From NCBI RefSeq assembly GCF_900112615.1, contig NZ_FOMK01000003.1, positions 186,001 through 250,000 of the forward strand: a stretch of DNA of 64,000 bases, given 5' to 3'. A model generated the notes under the pieces. That model was given only the letters and a program-made list of their open reading frames with translations. It had not been told where the DNA came from and did no database searches. Positions 8,866 to 18,083 of this stretch are shown in pieces; positions within the stretch are counted from its first letter, which is position 1; every line of letters starts with the position of its first letter. Origin of the DNA: Chitinophaga sp. CF118. GTDB lineage: Bacteria > Bacteroidota > Bacteroidia > Chitinophagales > Chitinophagaceae. The translations under genes were made by a program, and so were the position numbers.

Positions 8866-10440
8866 ATGAAAAGACTTTTGATATATACGGTAGTCCTCAT
8901 CTTACTTGCAGGTGCTTTTAGTTCCTGTAAGAAAAAGATTGCGGATGATTACCTGAATCCTGAATTAACGGCAACCGGTTCTTTAGGTAAACTGTTATCT
9001 GGTATGTTCCTTAATAAAAGGATCCACCCATCGTATTGGGATTATTACACTTTTATAATGCCTACCACCGCGGCTTTCTCACAAGTGTCTGCATTGTCAC
9101 CTGGTTCGCAGATGTATACACCGTCTACTTCGTATACAGAAGGCCGTTGGGTAGATTATTATGATGGATCTACCGGTACTGATTACAATTACAATGGTCC
9201 TGGTATTATGAGCTCTTACAGGGAAATGCAAACCAGCTACGCTGCACTCTCTGCTACACAGCAACCATTACAAACTGTATTCCTGAAATGTGCACAGGTG
9301 CTTTTATATGATCAGACTGCACAAATGGTGGATCTGTGGGGAGATATTCCTTTCTCCGAAGCCGGCTCTCTGAATACATCATCAAGGAGTATAGGAGATG
9401 CTGCTTTTGACAATGCTGCTAATATCTATGATACGCTCATCACAGGACTGAAAGACCTGAATACTTATTTTGATACAGCTACATTGGCAACAACTACCTC
9501 TGCGGAACTTGCAAAACAGGATCTACTGTTTAAAGGAGATCTTTCCTTATGGCAACGTTATGCTAACTCACTACGCCTCCGCTTGTTAATGCGCATCTCT
9601 AATTTTGATGAAGCTACAGCGAAAAGCGAAGTGACCACTATGCTGGCAGATGCAGCCACTTATCCGTTGATCACCGACAACAGTTATAATGCAGCTTTAC
9701 AGATGAGCCCTTCAGCACTGAAGAGCGATTTGGGTGATGTGTTTAAGGACTTCGGAACCGCACCTGCTTACCTGATGGATACTCTGATGGTAGCAAACAA
9801 TGATCCCCGTACAGCAGTATACTGGGACCCTCATGCTACCAACGGATATAGAGGTTTCCCTGCAACGGGTACTGCTTCGGAATATGCGGCTAAAGGCTAT
9901 GCAACTTACGACTCTGCTACCTTCTACTACAACTATAACATTCCGGGAGTAATATTGACAGCTTCAGAAGTAAGTTTCCTGAAAGCGGAAGCATATGAAA
10001 GATGGGGCCTGGGAACTGCACAAACAGAATATGAAAATGGGATCACACAATCCGTAGAATTCTATTATGGTATTAACCAATCCAGAATACTGAGATCAGG
10101 CAGCTGGTCGGTGCTTACCACACCTTCCAGTGCTGTGATCAGTACCTACCTGCTGAACTCAGCCATCGCTTATAGCGGTACTACTACAGAGAAACTGGCA
10201 AAGATCTACACCCAGAAATGGATGCATTTCTTCATCCTGCAGTCAGGGCAGGCATGGGCTGAATACAGGCGCACTGGTTACCCTGCACTGACTTTCTCTA
10301 CGGCAACAGCTACCGGGGCATCAACGCCTCCCGTACGTTTACTCTATCCTTCATCTGAACAACTTTATAACGCAGTAAATTATTCAGCTGTCTCTTCTAA
10401 AGATACAAGAGATACAAAAATTTTCTGGGATGTGAATTAA
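8866..10440 (+). CDS. SusD/RagB-family nutrient-binding lipoprotein
   Basis: The 524-residue protein has a lipoprotein signal (MKRLLIYTVVLILLAGAFSSC, lipidated Cys21). Its body is helical and TPR-like, as in the SusD-like_2 family: ALSPGSQMYTPSTSYTEGRW region, LWGDIPFSEAG, LRLRLLMRISNFDEATA, ASEVSFLKAEAYERWGLG, KIYTQKWMHFFILQSGQAWAEYRRT. It caps the SusC barrel outside the cell and binds the imported ligand. It follows susC directly and shares its transcript. The large hairpin at 10483-10532 ends the unit. Confidence 0.9.
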   Translation: MKRLLIYTVVLILLAGAFSSCKKKIADDYLNPELTATGSLGKLLSGMFLNKRIHPSYWDYYTFIMPTTAAFSQVSALSPGSQMYTPSTSYTEGRWVDYYDGSTGTDYNYNGPGIMSSYREMQTSYAALSATQQPLQTVFLKCAQVLLYDQTAQMVDLWGDIPFSEAGSLNTSSRSIGDAAFDNAANIYDTLITGLKDLNTYFDTATLATTTSAELAKQDLLFKGDLSLWQRYANSLRLRLLMRISNFDEATAKSEVTTMLADAATYPLITDNSYNAALQMSPSALKSDLGDVFKDFGTAPAYLMDTLMVANNDPRTAVYWDPHATNGYRGFPATGTASEYAAKGYATYDSATFYYNYNIPGVILTASEVSFLKAEAYERWGLGTAQTEYENGITQSVEFYYGINQSRILRSGSWSVLTTPSSAVISTYLLNSAIAYSGTTTEKLAKIYTQKWMHFFILQSGQAWAEYRRTGYPALTFSTATATGASTPPVRLLYPSSEQLYNAVNYSAVSSKDTRDTKIFWDVN

Positions 10441-10482
10441 GAGGGTATTCCAAACAAGAAATTAAGAGAGAGCACTACAAAC

Positions 10483-10532
10483 GGGAAACTCCCCCAGGAT
10501 TAAATGCCAATTTAATCCTGGGGGAGTTTCCC
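10483..10532. terminator. 22-base-pair perfect hairpin between convergent genes
   Basis: Arms 10483-10504 and 10511-10532 are perfect complements of 22 bases with a 6-base loop. It sits between the SusD stop and the stop of the convergent metalloprotease gene. Neither side has a long U-tract, but position and stability suggest a two-way terminator. Confidence 0.65.
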
Positions 10533-10628
10533 CATTTATAGTAATTTAACTTATTGACCTTGCTCTTATAAGTATAACGCTGCCAATAAAGTGTGATTTC
10601 TGTTGATCAATAGCATTCCTTCCAGAGT

Positions 10629-13600
10629 TTATTTAATCAACATAATAGACCCCTTCACCACTTCCGTACTTCCATCAGCAAATGTTACATTCGCAAAATA
10701 TACGTACGCTCCTGCATCAGCATTACTTCCTTTCCATCCATAGCTTTTATCATTCGCAGGAATATTTGCTGTTTCAAATACTTTATTTCCCCAGCGGTTA
10801 AATATTATAAAGCTTTTTACGAGCTTAATATCGCGACTGCCAATAATATAGAATATATCATTAACTCCATCACCGTTAGGCGTAAACGCTGATGGAATGG
10901 CAAATTTACTGCTGGTGAATGTCTGCAAATAAATATTCGCTGTATCTGTACAATAATATTCATTGTTCACTTCCAGTAGATATTTAATGGAAGATGAAAC
11001 TGTAGCTGTTGGATTGGCGCAGGTACTACAGGAAAGTCCTTCAACAGGAACCCAGGTGTACTTGCTTGTTTCTCCACCGGTAATCACCGGTTTCAACTGC
11101 ACATTCCCTGGTCTGCTGAGCTGGATCACAGCCGGATCGAAGGTGGCTGTAAAAGGAGGAGCAGGCACATCATCCGTATTATTATCATAGATTGTTTCCC
11201 TGAATGTACCAGGAGCATTTACAACTGCATACAATTGTGCGGTAGCAGGTGTTGAAATAATATGTGTATAATCCCTGCAAACTCCTTGTTCTGTAGTCAA
11301 CGTAGAAAATACAGGTGTTAAAAGATGTGCAGTATCTGTGAGCGGATCAGCATCATAGAAAGCTACCGGTAATTGTTTTTTGATACTGTCATATCCATTA
11401 GATGTACATATTGTGAATGTTACAATGGAATGAGTGTTATCATAACATTTCACATCAGTCAACTGTACGGTCAGATCCGGAGGTACCAGTTTAATGATTC
11501 CCTGCGGAGTCAGGGTACAACCGTAAAGGCTGGTCAGTGTTACTTTTACCAGTGAACTATCCCACACTTTTACAGATGGTACAGCACAGCTAGTACAGCT
11601 GAGTGTATATTGATCGCCCGTTTGCCATGCAATAGCAACGGGATCAAATGCATTGGTCTGGAAGGTAATGGGAAATGCTGATCCCCTGTAAACGGTGGTG
11701 TCTGCAGGCGTGAGTTTGGCAGAAGGGAAAACGTATATACCCGTATTGCTGTTATTCAGCGTATCTGTTTCCGGCCATGCATTATTTTTATTTACGGCTG
11801 CAAAGAACTGACCATTAGCCGTGTTCTTTATGATTTTTGAAAAGCTGGCACATTGGCCGGTACTGTAACCCGTTGTCACAAAGGAAGTAGCAAGAGGTAC
11901 ATTATCATAAAAATCCACCTGTAAGCCAGGAGGAATGTTGCCGGTTGCAAAGTTATTACAGAGATCGTATGTCACATAGATGCTGTCACCTTTCGCGCAT
12001 TCAGTCTCACTTATATTTACTACATAATCATCTACCGGAGGTATATGAATCGTAACAAAAGCACTATCATAACAATTGTTGTCGGTTGTGATTTTTACCT
12101 GTTGTACCAACAGGGTATCTTTCCTGTAGGGAGCTGTAAAGGTTGTGCTTACGCACTTGTCACAATCTATATAAGAAGCCGGAGTCCACAGTCCGGAAAG
12201 CATTGTTCCGGTTGATGTAGGAGTAAGCACGACCTGTTGATCAGGAGTAAGTACAATGTCTGACGGTTGTAACTGGATTCTGAATTTAAAGTTTACAGTG
12301 GTTGCATAATTATTATTGTAATTACTTTCAATGAGCGTATCGAGTGGATTAGGTAATACGAATGGCTGAGAAGTCCCATCATCATTGAAAACGGCTACTA
12401 CGGTATCTAAACCCGAACGGCCTGCATTCAGCACAAATGTTTCAAGATAAGAAGCACATTTTCCTTTAATCTCGTATGGTATTAAATAAGGATCTCCCAG
12501 TTTCACGGCATTGCCGGTTCGCGGATCGCGGTTATAAAAACTAACAGGTGTATTCTTGGGAATGGACTTATATCCGAAATTATTAAAAAACAGAGAGATC
12601 TTCAGTTTATTCTGTTCGTAACATTCCACTTTTGTAACATACACAACCCCATCTGTGGTAGGATCATCTACCACTATAGTTACCGGGTTGGTAGTATCAA
12701 TACAACTCCCATTATCAGCTATCAACCGTACTTTATAAGTTCCGGGAATCTTAAAGACATAGGTGAGGTTTTGAACAGTACTCACTACCTGCTCTGTCAT
12801 ACCCTTATTGTTGCTCATTAACCAGCGATAGTTATTGGCATTGATAGAGCGATTGGTAAAGAGTATACTGTCCAGTTGTATATTTTCTTTTGATGCAATC
12901 TTCCGCTTGTCCGGGTAAAAACGGGACACTACACCACAGCTCACGGAAAGCATATCCTGTGCAAGGGTAAAACAACCGGGGGCGGTGTAAGCTCTTAAAG
13001 TAATCCGGTAGTTCTGTTTTGCAGTTACCTGGTAACTGAAATCTGTTGTGGTGGCTACCACTACATCGTTCACCAGCCATTCATAACTGGTCGCTCCTGT
13101 AGAAGTATTGGTAAGGTTAACGATATCTCCGATAACCGGATAATCGATATTCTTCGTAAAGGAAGCTACCGCCGTAGATGTGCACGGTGGCGTACATACG
13201 GTGCTGTTAATCATCCCTGGTAAACTACTGGCTATAAAGTTGCGCATACGTGTTCCCTGTCCGTCTGTAAAAGACATGATACAACCTACACCTCCTCCAT
13301 AGTCCATGAAGTTATCCGGCAAATCGGGAACATCTGTAGTGAAGCCCGAAAGAGTATCTGTGTTACAGGAGTTCTCCGGGTTACTACACGCAAATCCACC
13401 GGCAATGGACCTGTCGGGAGGAGTATCGCATACCATGTCACCATCGGTGGTACAGTCATCATTTCTACAGTCTTGTGCCGCAAAGGTGTGAATCAGGCTA
13501 AGGTAATGCCCTACTTCATGTGCCAGCAGGTCTACGCCCAGTCCGGCTACCACCACTTCGCCTCCTGCACTGGCATATCCGGCCATCTTAAGCCTTGTCC

Positions 13601-14198
13601 ATTGTCCGCATTCAAATGACTGCATAAACTCGGATTTAATATCCGATACCACCCATATGTTGAGGTAGCGGGTAGGGTCCCACCTGCCCAGGGCTGTTAG
13701 CTTTTCGCCTTCCATATCTGCATCAAAATCGGTTAGGAAGGATTTGGTACGAAGTATACCGGTAGTAAGACCACCATCCGGTGCTGTTTTAGCAAGACAA
13801 AAGCTGATCCTGGTATCCGCTCGTGCTCCGGCAAATGCACCTGTTTTGCCATATGCCTGGTTGAGCATATCCAGGGCATCCAGAATATTCTGATCTGTGA
13901 TTGAAGCAGGATCTTCGTTGATAATATGGAATACAACGGGTAATGTATAATCGGCCGCTCTTGCTGCCTGTCGGCGCACCGCCTTATTGATGTTTATTTC
14001 CTTCTTTACAAAGGTGGCATCCTGCCTCCAGGTGTTCAGCATCATATCTGTACCACAGGATCTTGGATGACCAGCCTGCCAGACAGCTGCGCGGGAAGGC
14101 TCTCCTGGTTGCTGTGGAACGGCCATCTGAGCTAATGCAACGTTGTAGGTAACAATGAGATATGGCAATAATAGTAATTGCAGGTTTTTCCTCAACAT
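10629..14198 (-). CDS. Type IX-secreted M43-like metalloprotease with PKD domains
   Basis: I chose the ATG at 14198 (MLRKNLQLLLLPYLIVTYNV...) because it starts a proper signal peptide; the open frame extends 63 codons further but into the divergent promoter. The product is 1189 residues. A pappalysin-type (M43) peptidase domain spans about 60-370, with zinc motif HEVGHYLSLIH at 227-237 (His227, His231, His237, Glu228) and a Met-turn segment NFMDYGGGVGCIM. In the usual HExxHxxGxxH motif the Gly is Ser here. PKD-like and repeated CARDB-like beta domains follow (SVSETEC/VKCYDN-type starts with cysteines). The last ~85 residues are a type B sorting domain (SAFTPNGDGVNDIF, FNRWGNKVFET). It is predicted to be exported and attached to or released from the cell surface. 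Confidence 0.85.
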   Translation of the reverse strand: MLRKNLQLLLLPYLIVTYNVALAQMAVPQQPGEPSRAAVWQAGHPRSCGTDMMLNTWRQDATFVKKEININKAVRRQAARAADYTLPVVFHIINEDPASITDQNILDALDMLNQAYGKTGAFAGARADTRISFCLAKTAPDGGLTTGILRTKSFLTDFDADMEGEKLTALGRWDPTRYLNIWVVSDIKSEFMQSFECGQWTRLKMAGYASAGGEVVVAGLGVDLLAHEVGHYLSLIHTFAAQDCRNDDCTTDGDMVCDTPPDRSIAGGFACSNPENSCNTDTLSGFTTDVPDLPDNFMDYGGGVGCIMSFTDGQGTRMRNFIASSLPGMINSTVCTPPCTSTAVASFTKNIDYPVIGDIVNLTNTSTGATSYEWLVNDVVVATTTDFSYQVTAKQNYRITLRAYTAPGCFTLAQDMLSVSCGVVSRFYPDKRKIASKENIQLDSILFTNRSINANNYRWLMSNNKGMTEQVVSTVQNLTYVFKIPGTYKVRLIADNGSCIDTTNPVTIVVDDPTTDGVVYVTKVECYEQNKLKISLFFNNFGYKSIPKNTPVSFYNRDPRTGNAVKLGDPYLIPYEIKGKCASYLETFVLNAGRSGLDTVVAVFNDDGTSQPFVLPNPLDTLIESNYNNNYATTVNFKFRIQLQPSDIVLTPDQQVVLTPTSTGTMLSGLWTPASYIDCDKCVSTTFTAPYRKDTLLVQQVKITTDNNCYDSAFVTIHIPPVDDYVVNISETECAKGDSIYVTYDLCNNFATGNIPPGLQVDFYDNVPLATSFVTTGYSTGQCASFSKIIKNTANGQFFAAVNKNNAWPETDTLNNSNTGIYVFPSAKLTPADTTVYRGSAFPITFQTNAFDPVAIAWQTGDQYTLSCTSCAVPSVKVWDSSLVKVTLTSLYGCTLTPQGIIKLVPPDLTVQLTDVKCYDNTHSIVTFTICTSNGYDSIKKQLPVAFYDADPLTDTAHLLTPVFSTLTTEQGVCRDYTHIISTPATAQLYAVVNAPGTFRETIYDNNTDDVPAPPFTATFDPAVIQLSRPGNVQLKPVITGGETSKYTWVPVEGLSCSTCANPTATVSSSIKYLLEVNNEYYCTDTANIYLQTFTSSKFAIPSAFTPNGDGVNDIFYIIGSRDIKLVKSFIIFNRWGNKVFETANIPANDKSYGWKGSNADAGAYVYFANVTFADGSTEVVKGSIMLIK

Positions 14199-14295
14199 AG
14201 GTATATGGCGTGCTTTGTGTATCTTATTTGGGGTAAAGTTATAATATGATTGCCAATCTTTTATTTTATGATATAAAATATTAATTTTATTCAAA
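14199..14295. promoter_or_regulatory. Divergent promoter region
   Basis: This 97-base AT-rich gap separates the protease (minus) from the unknown gene at 14296 (plus). It must hold both promoters; no exact TAnnTTTG is visible on either strand. Confidence 0.4.
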
Positions 14296-15525
14296 ATGCC
14301 GACGATGGACCTGGAACTACAGAAGCAAGACTTACTCGAAAGATGGAAGCATGCATTTAATGAAATTGAGCTTCTCCAGCAATACAAGGATAAAATACAA
14401 ACTGAAAGATATATTCCCGGTTTCAGATACGATCTGAAAGATTATGATACTCCCCTTTTCCTGAAACCCGAAGAAAAACTCTTTCCCGAAGCCCGGTCCC
14501 GCGAAATCAGTGATTATCATTTCTATGGTTTTACCACAGATGGTATGCCCTGTTACACTTCTTTCGGCCACAGGGTAAGTAAAGTAAACTGGCAAGGCTA
14601 TTATAGCTATAGTAAGAACCTGGTAGAGTATATTGAATTCTGTATGGAAACGGGGATTCCTTCCACGATTAAACGTTTTATTTACGAAGATGGCGAAAAA
14701 GCGATATTCCAGTCTTTATCCGTAAATAGCCGGGGAAGTATTCCAATCTATAAAGGCAGCCCTAAAGAAGAAATTATTGCCGGTATAATAGATGATCAAC
14801 ATTCTCTGTTCTGCACGGTTGAAAAATATACAACTGAAAATGGGAAGATACTGAAGGCAGATTGTATTGCTATTGCACCTGGTGCAGGAGAATACAGGTA
14901 TGCAGAGGTATACAGGTATGATGAGAATAATAAACTGGATGAGATCCGCACAGTGTACGAAGATGGAAAAACGTCGCTGGCTTATGTGCAGTTGAATAAG
15001 AATATTGATATCAACCAGTTATCTTTAGCCGTCTCTGAAAACATGGCATCGGCTATCATAGATACCCTGCAGGAATCCAGGATAGAAGTGCCTTTATCAT
15101 TGTTGGAAATAAACTATAAATCTATAACGGAATATATGCCATTGCTTACGCCGCGTTCTCTTGCTTTTACAGAGGAGATCTCGCGTAATCACGAAGAGGA
15201 AGATATTTTCGATTTGATCTTTTTATCTACAGAAGTCTCCCATGCTTATATGGAGATTAATCCAGCCGGTTTTGAGCGTCTTTTCCGTCAGTTTATTCAG
15301 ATTGTGGAGAGAGAAGAGAAATGGGATCTGGGTACCGCTATGCTTAGAAGAGTAGCCTACCTGTTAACAACTAATAAACTGAATAATAAGATCCCTGTAA
15401 GCAATGAATTTGCAGCTTATGCCATTGATTGGGAGTCAGAAATGGAAGAGTTTGAAGATATCCTGCTGGAATGCGGTTTATCCGGTTCCGTTATTTCTTC
15501 CTGGAAGGAGAGAGGTTGGCTGTAA
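14296..15525 (+). CDS. Cytosolic protein of unknown function
   Basis: I do not recognise a family for this 409-residue protein. It has no signal peptide or membrane segment and is acidic, with charged helical ends. It starts MPTMDLELQKQDLLERWKHA; an ATG three codons on is equally possible. Residues 60-230 are rich in Y, F and W with beta-like stretches (YHFYGFTTDGMPCYTSFG, EVYRYDENNKLDEIRTVYED). The last 150 residues are helical and acidic (EEEDIFDLIFLS, EMEEFEDILLEC). The open frame is long, with codon use like its neighbours, so it is probably a real gene. It converges tightly (10 bases) on the response-regulator gene. Confidence 0.7.
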   Translation: MPTMDLELQKQDLLERWKHAFNEIELLQQYKDKIQTERYIPGFRYDLKDYDTPLFLKPEEKLFPEARSREISDYHFYGFTTDGMPCYTSFGHRVSKVNWQGYYSYSKNLVEYIEFCMETGIPSTIKRFIYEDGEKAIFQSLSVNSRGSIPIYKGSPKEEIIAGIIDDQHSLFCTVEKYTTENGKILKADCIAIAPGAGEYRYAEVYRYDENNKLDEIRTVYEDGKTSLAYVQLNKNIDINQLSLAVSENMASAIIDTLQESRIEVPLSLLEINYKSITEYMPLLTPRSLAFTEEISRNHEEEDIFDLIFLSTEVSHAYMEINPAGFERLFRQFIQIVEREEKWDLGTAMLRRVAYLLTTNKLNNKIPVSNEFAAYAIDWESEMEEFEDILLECGLSGSVISSWKERGWL

Positions 15526-15535
15526 CAGAAGCTAA

Positions 15536-15946
15536 TTATCCGCGGATAAAATACTGGGAAAGTATTTCTTCCAGTACAGCCGTTGTTAACGGCTTACTTC
15601 TGAAACCCGCGATAACAGGATTATCTGTAGCACGTTTCTTATCATCGGGATTAAGGGAAGTAGTTAGCATAACGACTACCACCTTACATCTCTCCTCATC
15701 ATCCAGTTTAGAGTATTCGTCCAGGAATTCCCAACCATTCAACCCGGGCATATTGATATCCAGAAGGATCAATTCGGGTTGCTGGCAGGCATGTTCCCCG
15801 CATTGTTTAAGATAAGCCAGCGCATCGGCCCCATTCCAGGCCACTTGTACATGTTCTGCACAGTCCAGCTTCTTAATAACCATTTGGTTGATATAATTTG
15901 TAATCTCATCATCTTCCACAAGTAGGATGGAATTTAGTTTCTTCAT
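15536..15946 (-). CDS. Single-domain response regulator (CheY-like)
   Basis: The 136-residue receiver domain has no output domain. The acidic pocket is in LVEDDE (Glu11-Asp13), the phospho-acceptor is Asp63 in LLDINMPG, a Thr is in MLTTS, and the conserved Lys is in FRSKPL. It starts 5 bases after the stop of the histidine kinase gene, so the two are co-transcribed and the kinase is the likely phosphodonor. Stand-alone receivers of this type follow PAS kinases in many Bacteroidota and act as phospho-relay or protein-interaction switches; the target here is not visible. Confidence 0.9.
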   Translation of the reverse strand: MKKLNSILLVEDDEITNYINQMVIKKLDCAEHVQVAWNGADALAYLKQCGEHACQQPELILLDINMPGLNGWEFLDEYSKLDDEERCKVVVVMLTTSLNPDDKKRATDNPVIAGFRSKPLTTAVLEEILSQYFIRG

Positions 15947-15951
15947 ACAAT

Positions 15952-17214
15952 TTATACTGAAAGAGTAAAATAAAATTGACTACCTCTGCCGGGGGCTGAT
16001 TCCACCCAGATCTTTCCATTATGGAGTGTCACGATTTTCTTACAATGAGCAAGGCCTATACCTGTACCCTCATATGCCTGCTTGCTATGCAAACGCTGGA
16101 AAATCTCAAAGATTTTTTCTTTGAACCGGTCTTCCATTCCAATCCCATCATCACAGAATGAGAAAAGCCATCCATCATCAGTTTTACTTGCAGAAATATC
16201 AATGGTGGGCGGCTGTTCGGCTTTTTTAAATTTGATAGCGTTGCTTAGCAGGTTCTGGAATAATAATTTTAATTCCATTGGATAAGCATCCACTACAGGA
16301 AGGTCTTTCGCTCTTATTATTGCCTTACTATCCTGTATTGCCTTGCGTAGATCCACTTTTACAGTTTCCATCACTTCATTGCAGTCTACCTTTTCCGGAA
16401 TTCGTTCTTTTCCTATCCGGGAATAATCCAGTAATCCTGTAATCAGCTGGCTCATACGGTTGGATGATTGCAGGATAAACCGCAGATAGGTATCTGCATT
16501 CTCGTCAAACCTACCCGAGTATTCCTCCAGCAGTAGTTCTATAAGGCTGCTCATAGAGCGTAATGGCTCCTGCAGGTCATGAGAAGCAATGTAAGTGAAC
16601 TGCTCCAGTTCCATGTTCTTGTTCTCTAGCCTCTCTATGTATAGACGTTTGTTATCTTCAGCTTTCTTTTTTTCTGTCAGGTCCCGGGTGATCTTTAAAA
16701 AACCGTTTATATTTCCCTGGTTATCATGCAGGGCTGTGATGGTCACTATTCCCCAAAAAGTCTTTCCACTTTTACATACGCGCCAGCCTTCATTCTGTAC
16801 ACGCCCTTCGCTGATAGCTATACCAATTAGTTTTTCCGGTAAGTGTTCCGCCCTGTCTTTTTCTGTATAAAATATTCTGAAGTTCCTGCCAAGGACCTCG
16901 TGGGCTAAATATCCTTTAATGTATTCGGCCCCCTTATTCCAGTTCAGAATATTGCCATCCAGATCGAGCAGCAGTATGGCATAATCCTCTACTTCTGCCA
17001 CCATATTATTATACCGCTCTCTGGATCTTAATAATTGTTGCTCAGTTACTTTTAGGGAGAGTTCTGCCTTCTGCAGTTTTTTGCCCAGTATATGTATACC
17101 AGTATGTAGTTCTGTAGTATCTCCTATTATATCATCAGAAGATCCCTCAGAGTTGACATAGTATTGCACTATTTCAAGTAACGCTTTAGGGTTTCCTGTT
17201 TCCCCGTACTCCAT
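15952..17214 (-). CDS. PAS-domain sensor histidine kinase (soluble)
   Basis: The 420-residue protein has no transmembrane segment. A helical linker (about 30-70) leads into a PAS fold (about 75-190; ILLLDLDGNILNWNKGAEYIKGY, KSGKTFWGIVTITALHD). The dimerisation/phospho-acceptor helix follows, with His212 in IASHDLQEPLR, then an HATPase_c domain with N box FQNLLSNAIKF, G1 CDDGIGM and G2 GTGIGLAHCKKI. The HDLQEPLR form is typical of bacteriophytochrome-like cytosolic kinases. The signal could be a small ligand or redox state bound by the PAS domain. It is the first gene of a two-gene unit with the CheY-like regulator. Confidence 0.9.
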   Translation of the reverse strand: MEYGETGNPKALLEIVQYYVNSEGSSDDIIGDTTELHTGIHILGKKLQKAELSLKVTEQQLLRSRERYNNMVAEVEDYAILLLDLDGNILNWNKGAEYIKGYLAHEVLGRNFRIFYTEKDRAEHLPEKLIGIAISEGRVQNEGWRVCKSGKTFWGIVTITALHDNQGNINGFLKITRDLTEKKKAEDNKRLYIERLENKNMELEQFTYIASHDLQEPLRSMSSLIELLLEEYSGRFDENADTYLRFILQSSNRMSQLITGLLDYSRIGKERIPEKVDCNEVMETVKVDLRKAIQDSKAIIRAKDLPVVDAYPMELKLLFQNLLSNAIKFKKAEQPPTIDISASKTDDGWLFSFCDDGIGMEDRFKEKIFEIFQRLHSKQAYEGTGIGLAHCKKIVTLHNGKIWVESAPGRGSQFYFTLSV

Positions 17215-17272
17215 AATAATCTCTGTTTAACATTCAAAAACTATTCTTATAAGGAGTAGTAAAACAAAAAAA

Positions 17273-17301
17273 CGGTTACAGCCACAAATGGGCTGTAACC
17301 G
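17273..17301 (-). terminator. Rho-independent terminator, minus direction
   Basis: An 11-pair stem (CGGTTACAGCC / GGCTGTAACCG) with a 7-base loop is followed on the minus strand by TTTTTTTGTTTT. It lies 59 bases upstream of the kinase start. It may stop read-through from the minus-strand fabF unit or act as an attenuator in the kinase leader. Confidence 0.7.
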
Positions 17302-17833
17302 GGCTTTCTTGAATTACCACTCTTCTGGGGGGATGCTTAAATCAAAAAGTTTACAAAAATGCAAAATGAAAGATGCCTTTTTGTCTTCTATTATATGTAT
17401 AGGTTGAAATATATCACAGATGTTAGCTCTCATGTAATTTGAAAACAATGCAATCGTAATTATGTATATTTTATTTAATTCGCTGATTTATAGTATATAT
17501 TGTCCCTTTTAACCTCTTATAGATATAGATAAATTGTAATAATAAAGGTATTTACGTAGTAGGATTTCTTTTGGATTTAAAAAAGATGGGAAAAAAGGGA
17601 TTTTTTTTCGGGAGAAGAAATTACGGTCAATGTTCTTTAATCTACTATTAATTTTAAGCAATTTAATATTAACAAACTGATCTACTGTTCCTGTTGAAAT
17701 CGATGCATCTATTCTTAACGAAATGTGGTAACTGGGTTTCTTCTTAAATTCCCTGTTGAAATCGATGAACTATCCTTAGCGAAAGGTAGTACCTGGTTTT
17801 TATGTAACTGATTTTTCATCTTATATTTGTCCG
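17302..17833. repeat. AT-rich intergenic region with a 62-base direct repeat
   Basis: No gene is seen. Two degenerate copies of about 49 bases start at 17690 and 17752; both begin CCTGTTGAAATCGATG and end in (C)TGGTTT. They lie directly before the DUF3820 gene and could be protein-binding sites or duplication debris. Confidence 0.55.
17822..17829 (+). promoter_or_regulatory. Bacteroidota -7 promoter element
   Basis: TATATTTG matches TAnnTTTG exactly and ends 5 bases before the ATG at 17834. If it is used, the mRNA would be leaderless or nearly so. No clear -33 TTG is at the normal distance. Confidence 0.4.
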
Positions 17834-18061
17834 ATGGAACTGATACAACCCGATCCGGAAATATTTAAGCAGCTGGTTACCATGAAAATGCCTTATGGTA
17901 AATACAAGGATGTATTACTTTGCGACCTGCCAGTTTCTTATCTGGAATGGTTTCAGCGCAAAGGCATGCCCCAGGGTAAACTGGGGATGCTATTGAGTAC
18001 GATGCTTGAAATTAAGATGAATGGGCTTACCGGGTTGCTGACGCCTTTAAAAGGAAAGTAG
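17834..18061 (+). CDS. DUF3820 family protein
   Basis: This small cytosolic protein (75 residues) has the family signature MPYGKYKDVLLCDLPVSYLEWF, matching the usual M-P-x-G-K-Y-K...DLP..YL.WF pattern, followed by a basic/hydrophobic helix. The length is normal for the family. The biochemical function of DUF3820 is not established; a helical nucleic-acid-associated role has been suggested for relatives. It is monocistronic and converges on fabF with 22 bases between stops. Confidence 0.8.
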   Translation: MELIQPDPEIFKQLVTMKMPYGKYKDVLLCDLPVSYLEWFQRKGMPQGKLGMLLSTMLEIKMNGLTGLLTPLKGK

Positions 18062-18083
18062 GCGCCAGCAGGAGCCGGATAAA

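Noticed and set aside
14199..14387. N-terminal extension of the metalloprotease
   Set aside because: The extra 63 residues have no signal-peptide character and would overlap the divergent gene; the internal ATG at 14198 starts a clean signal peptide.
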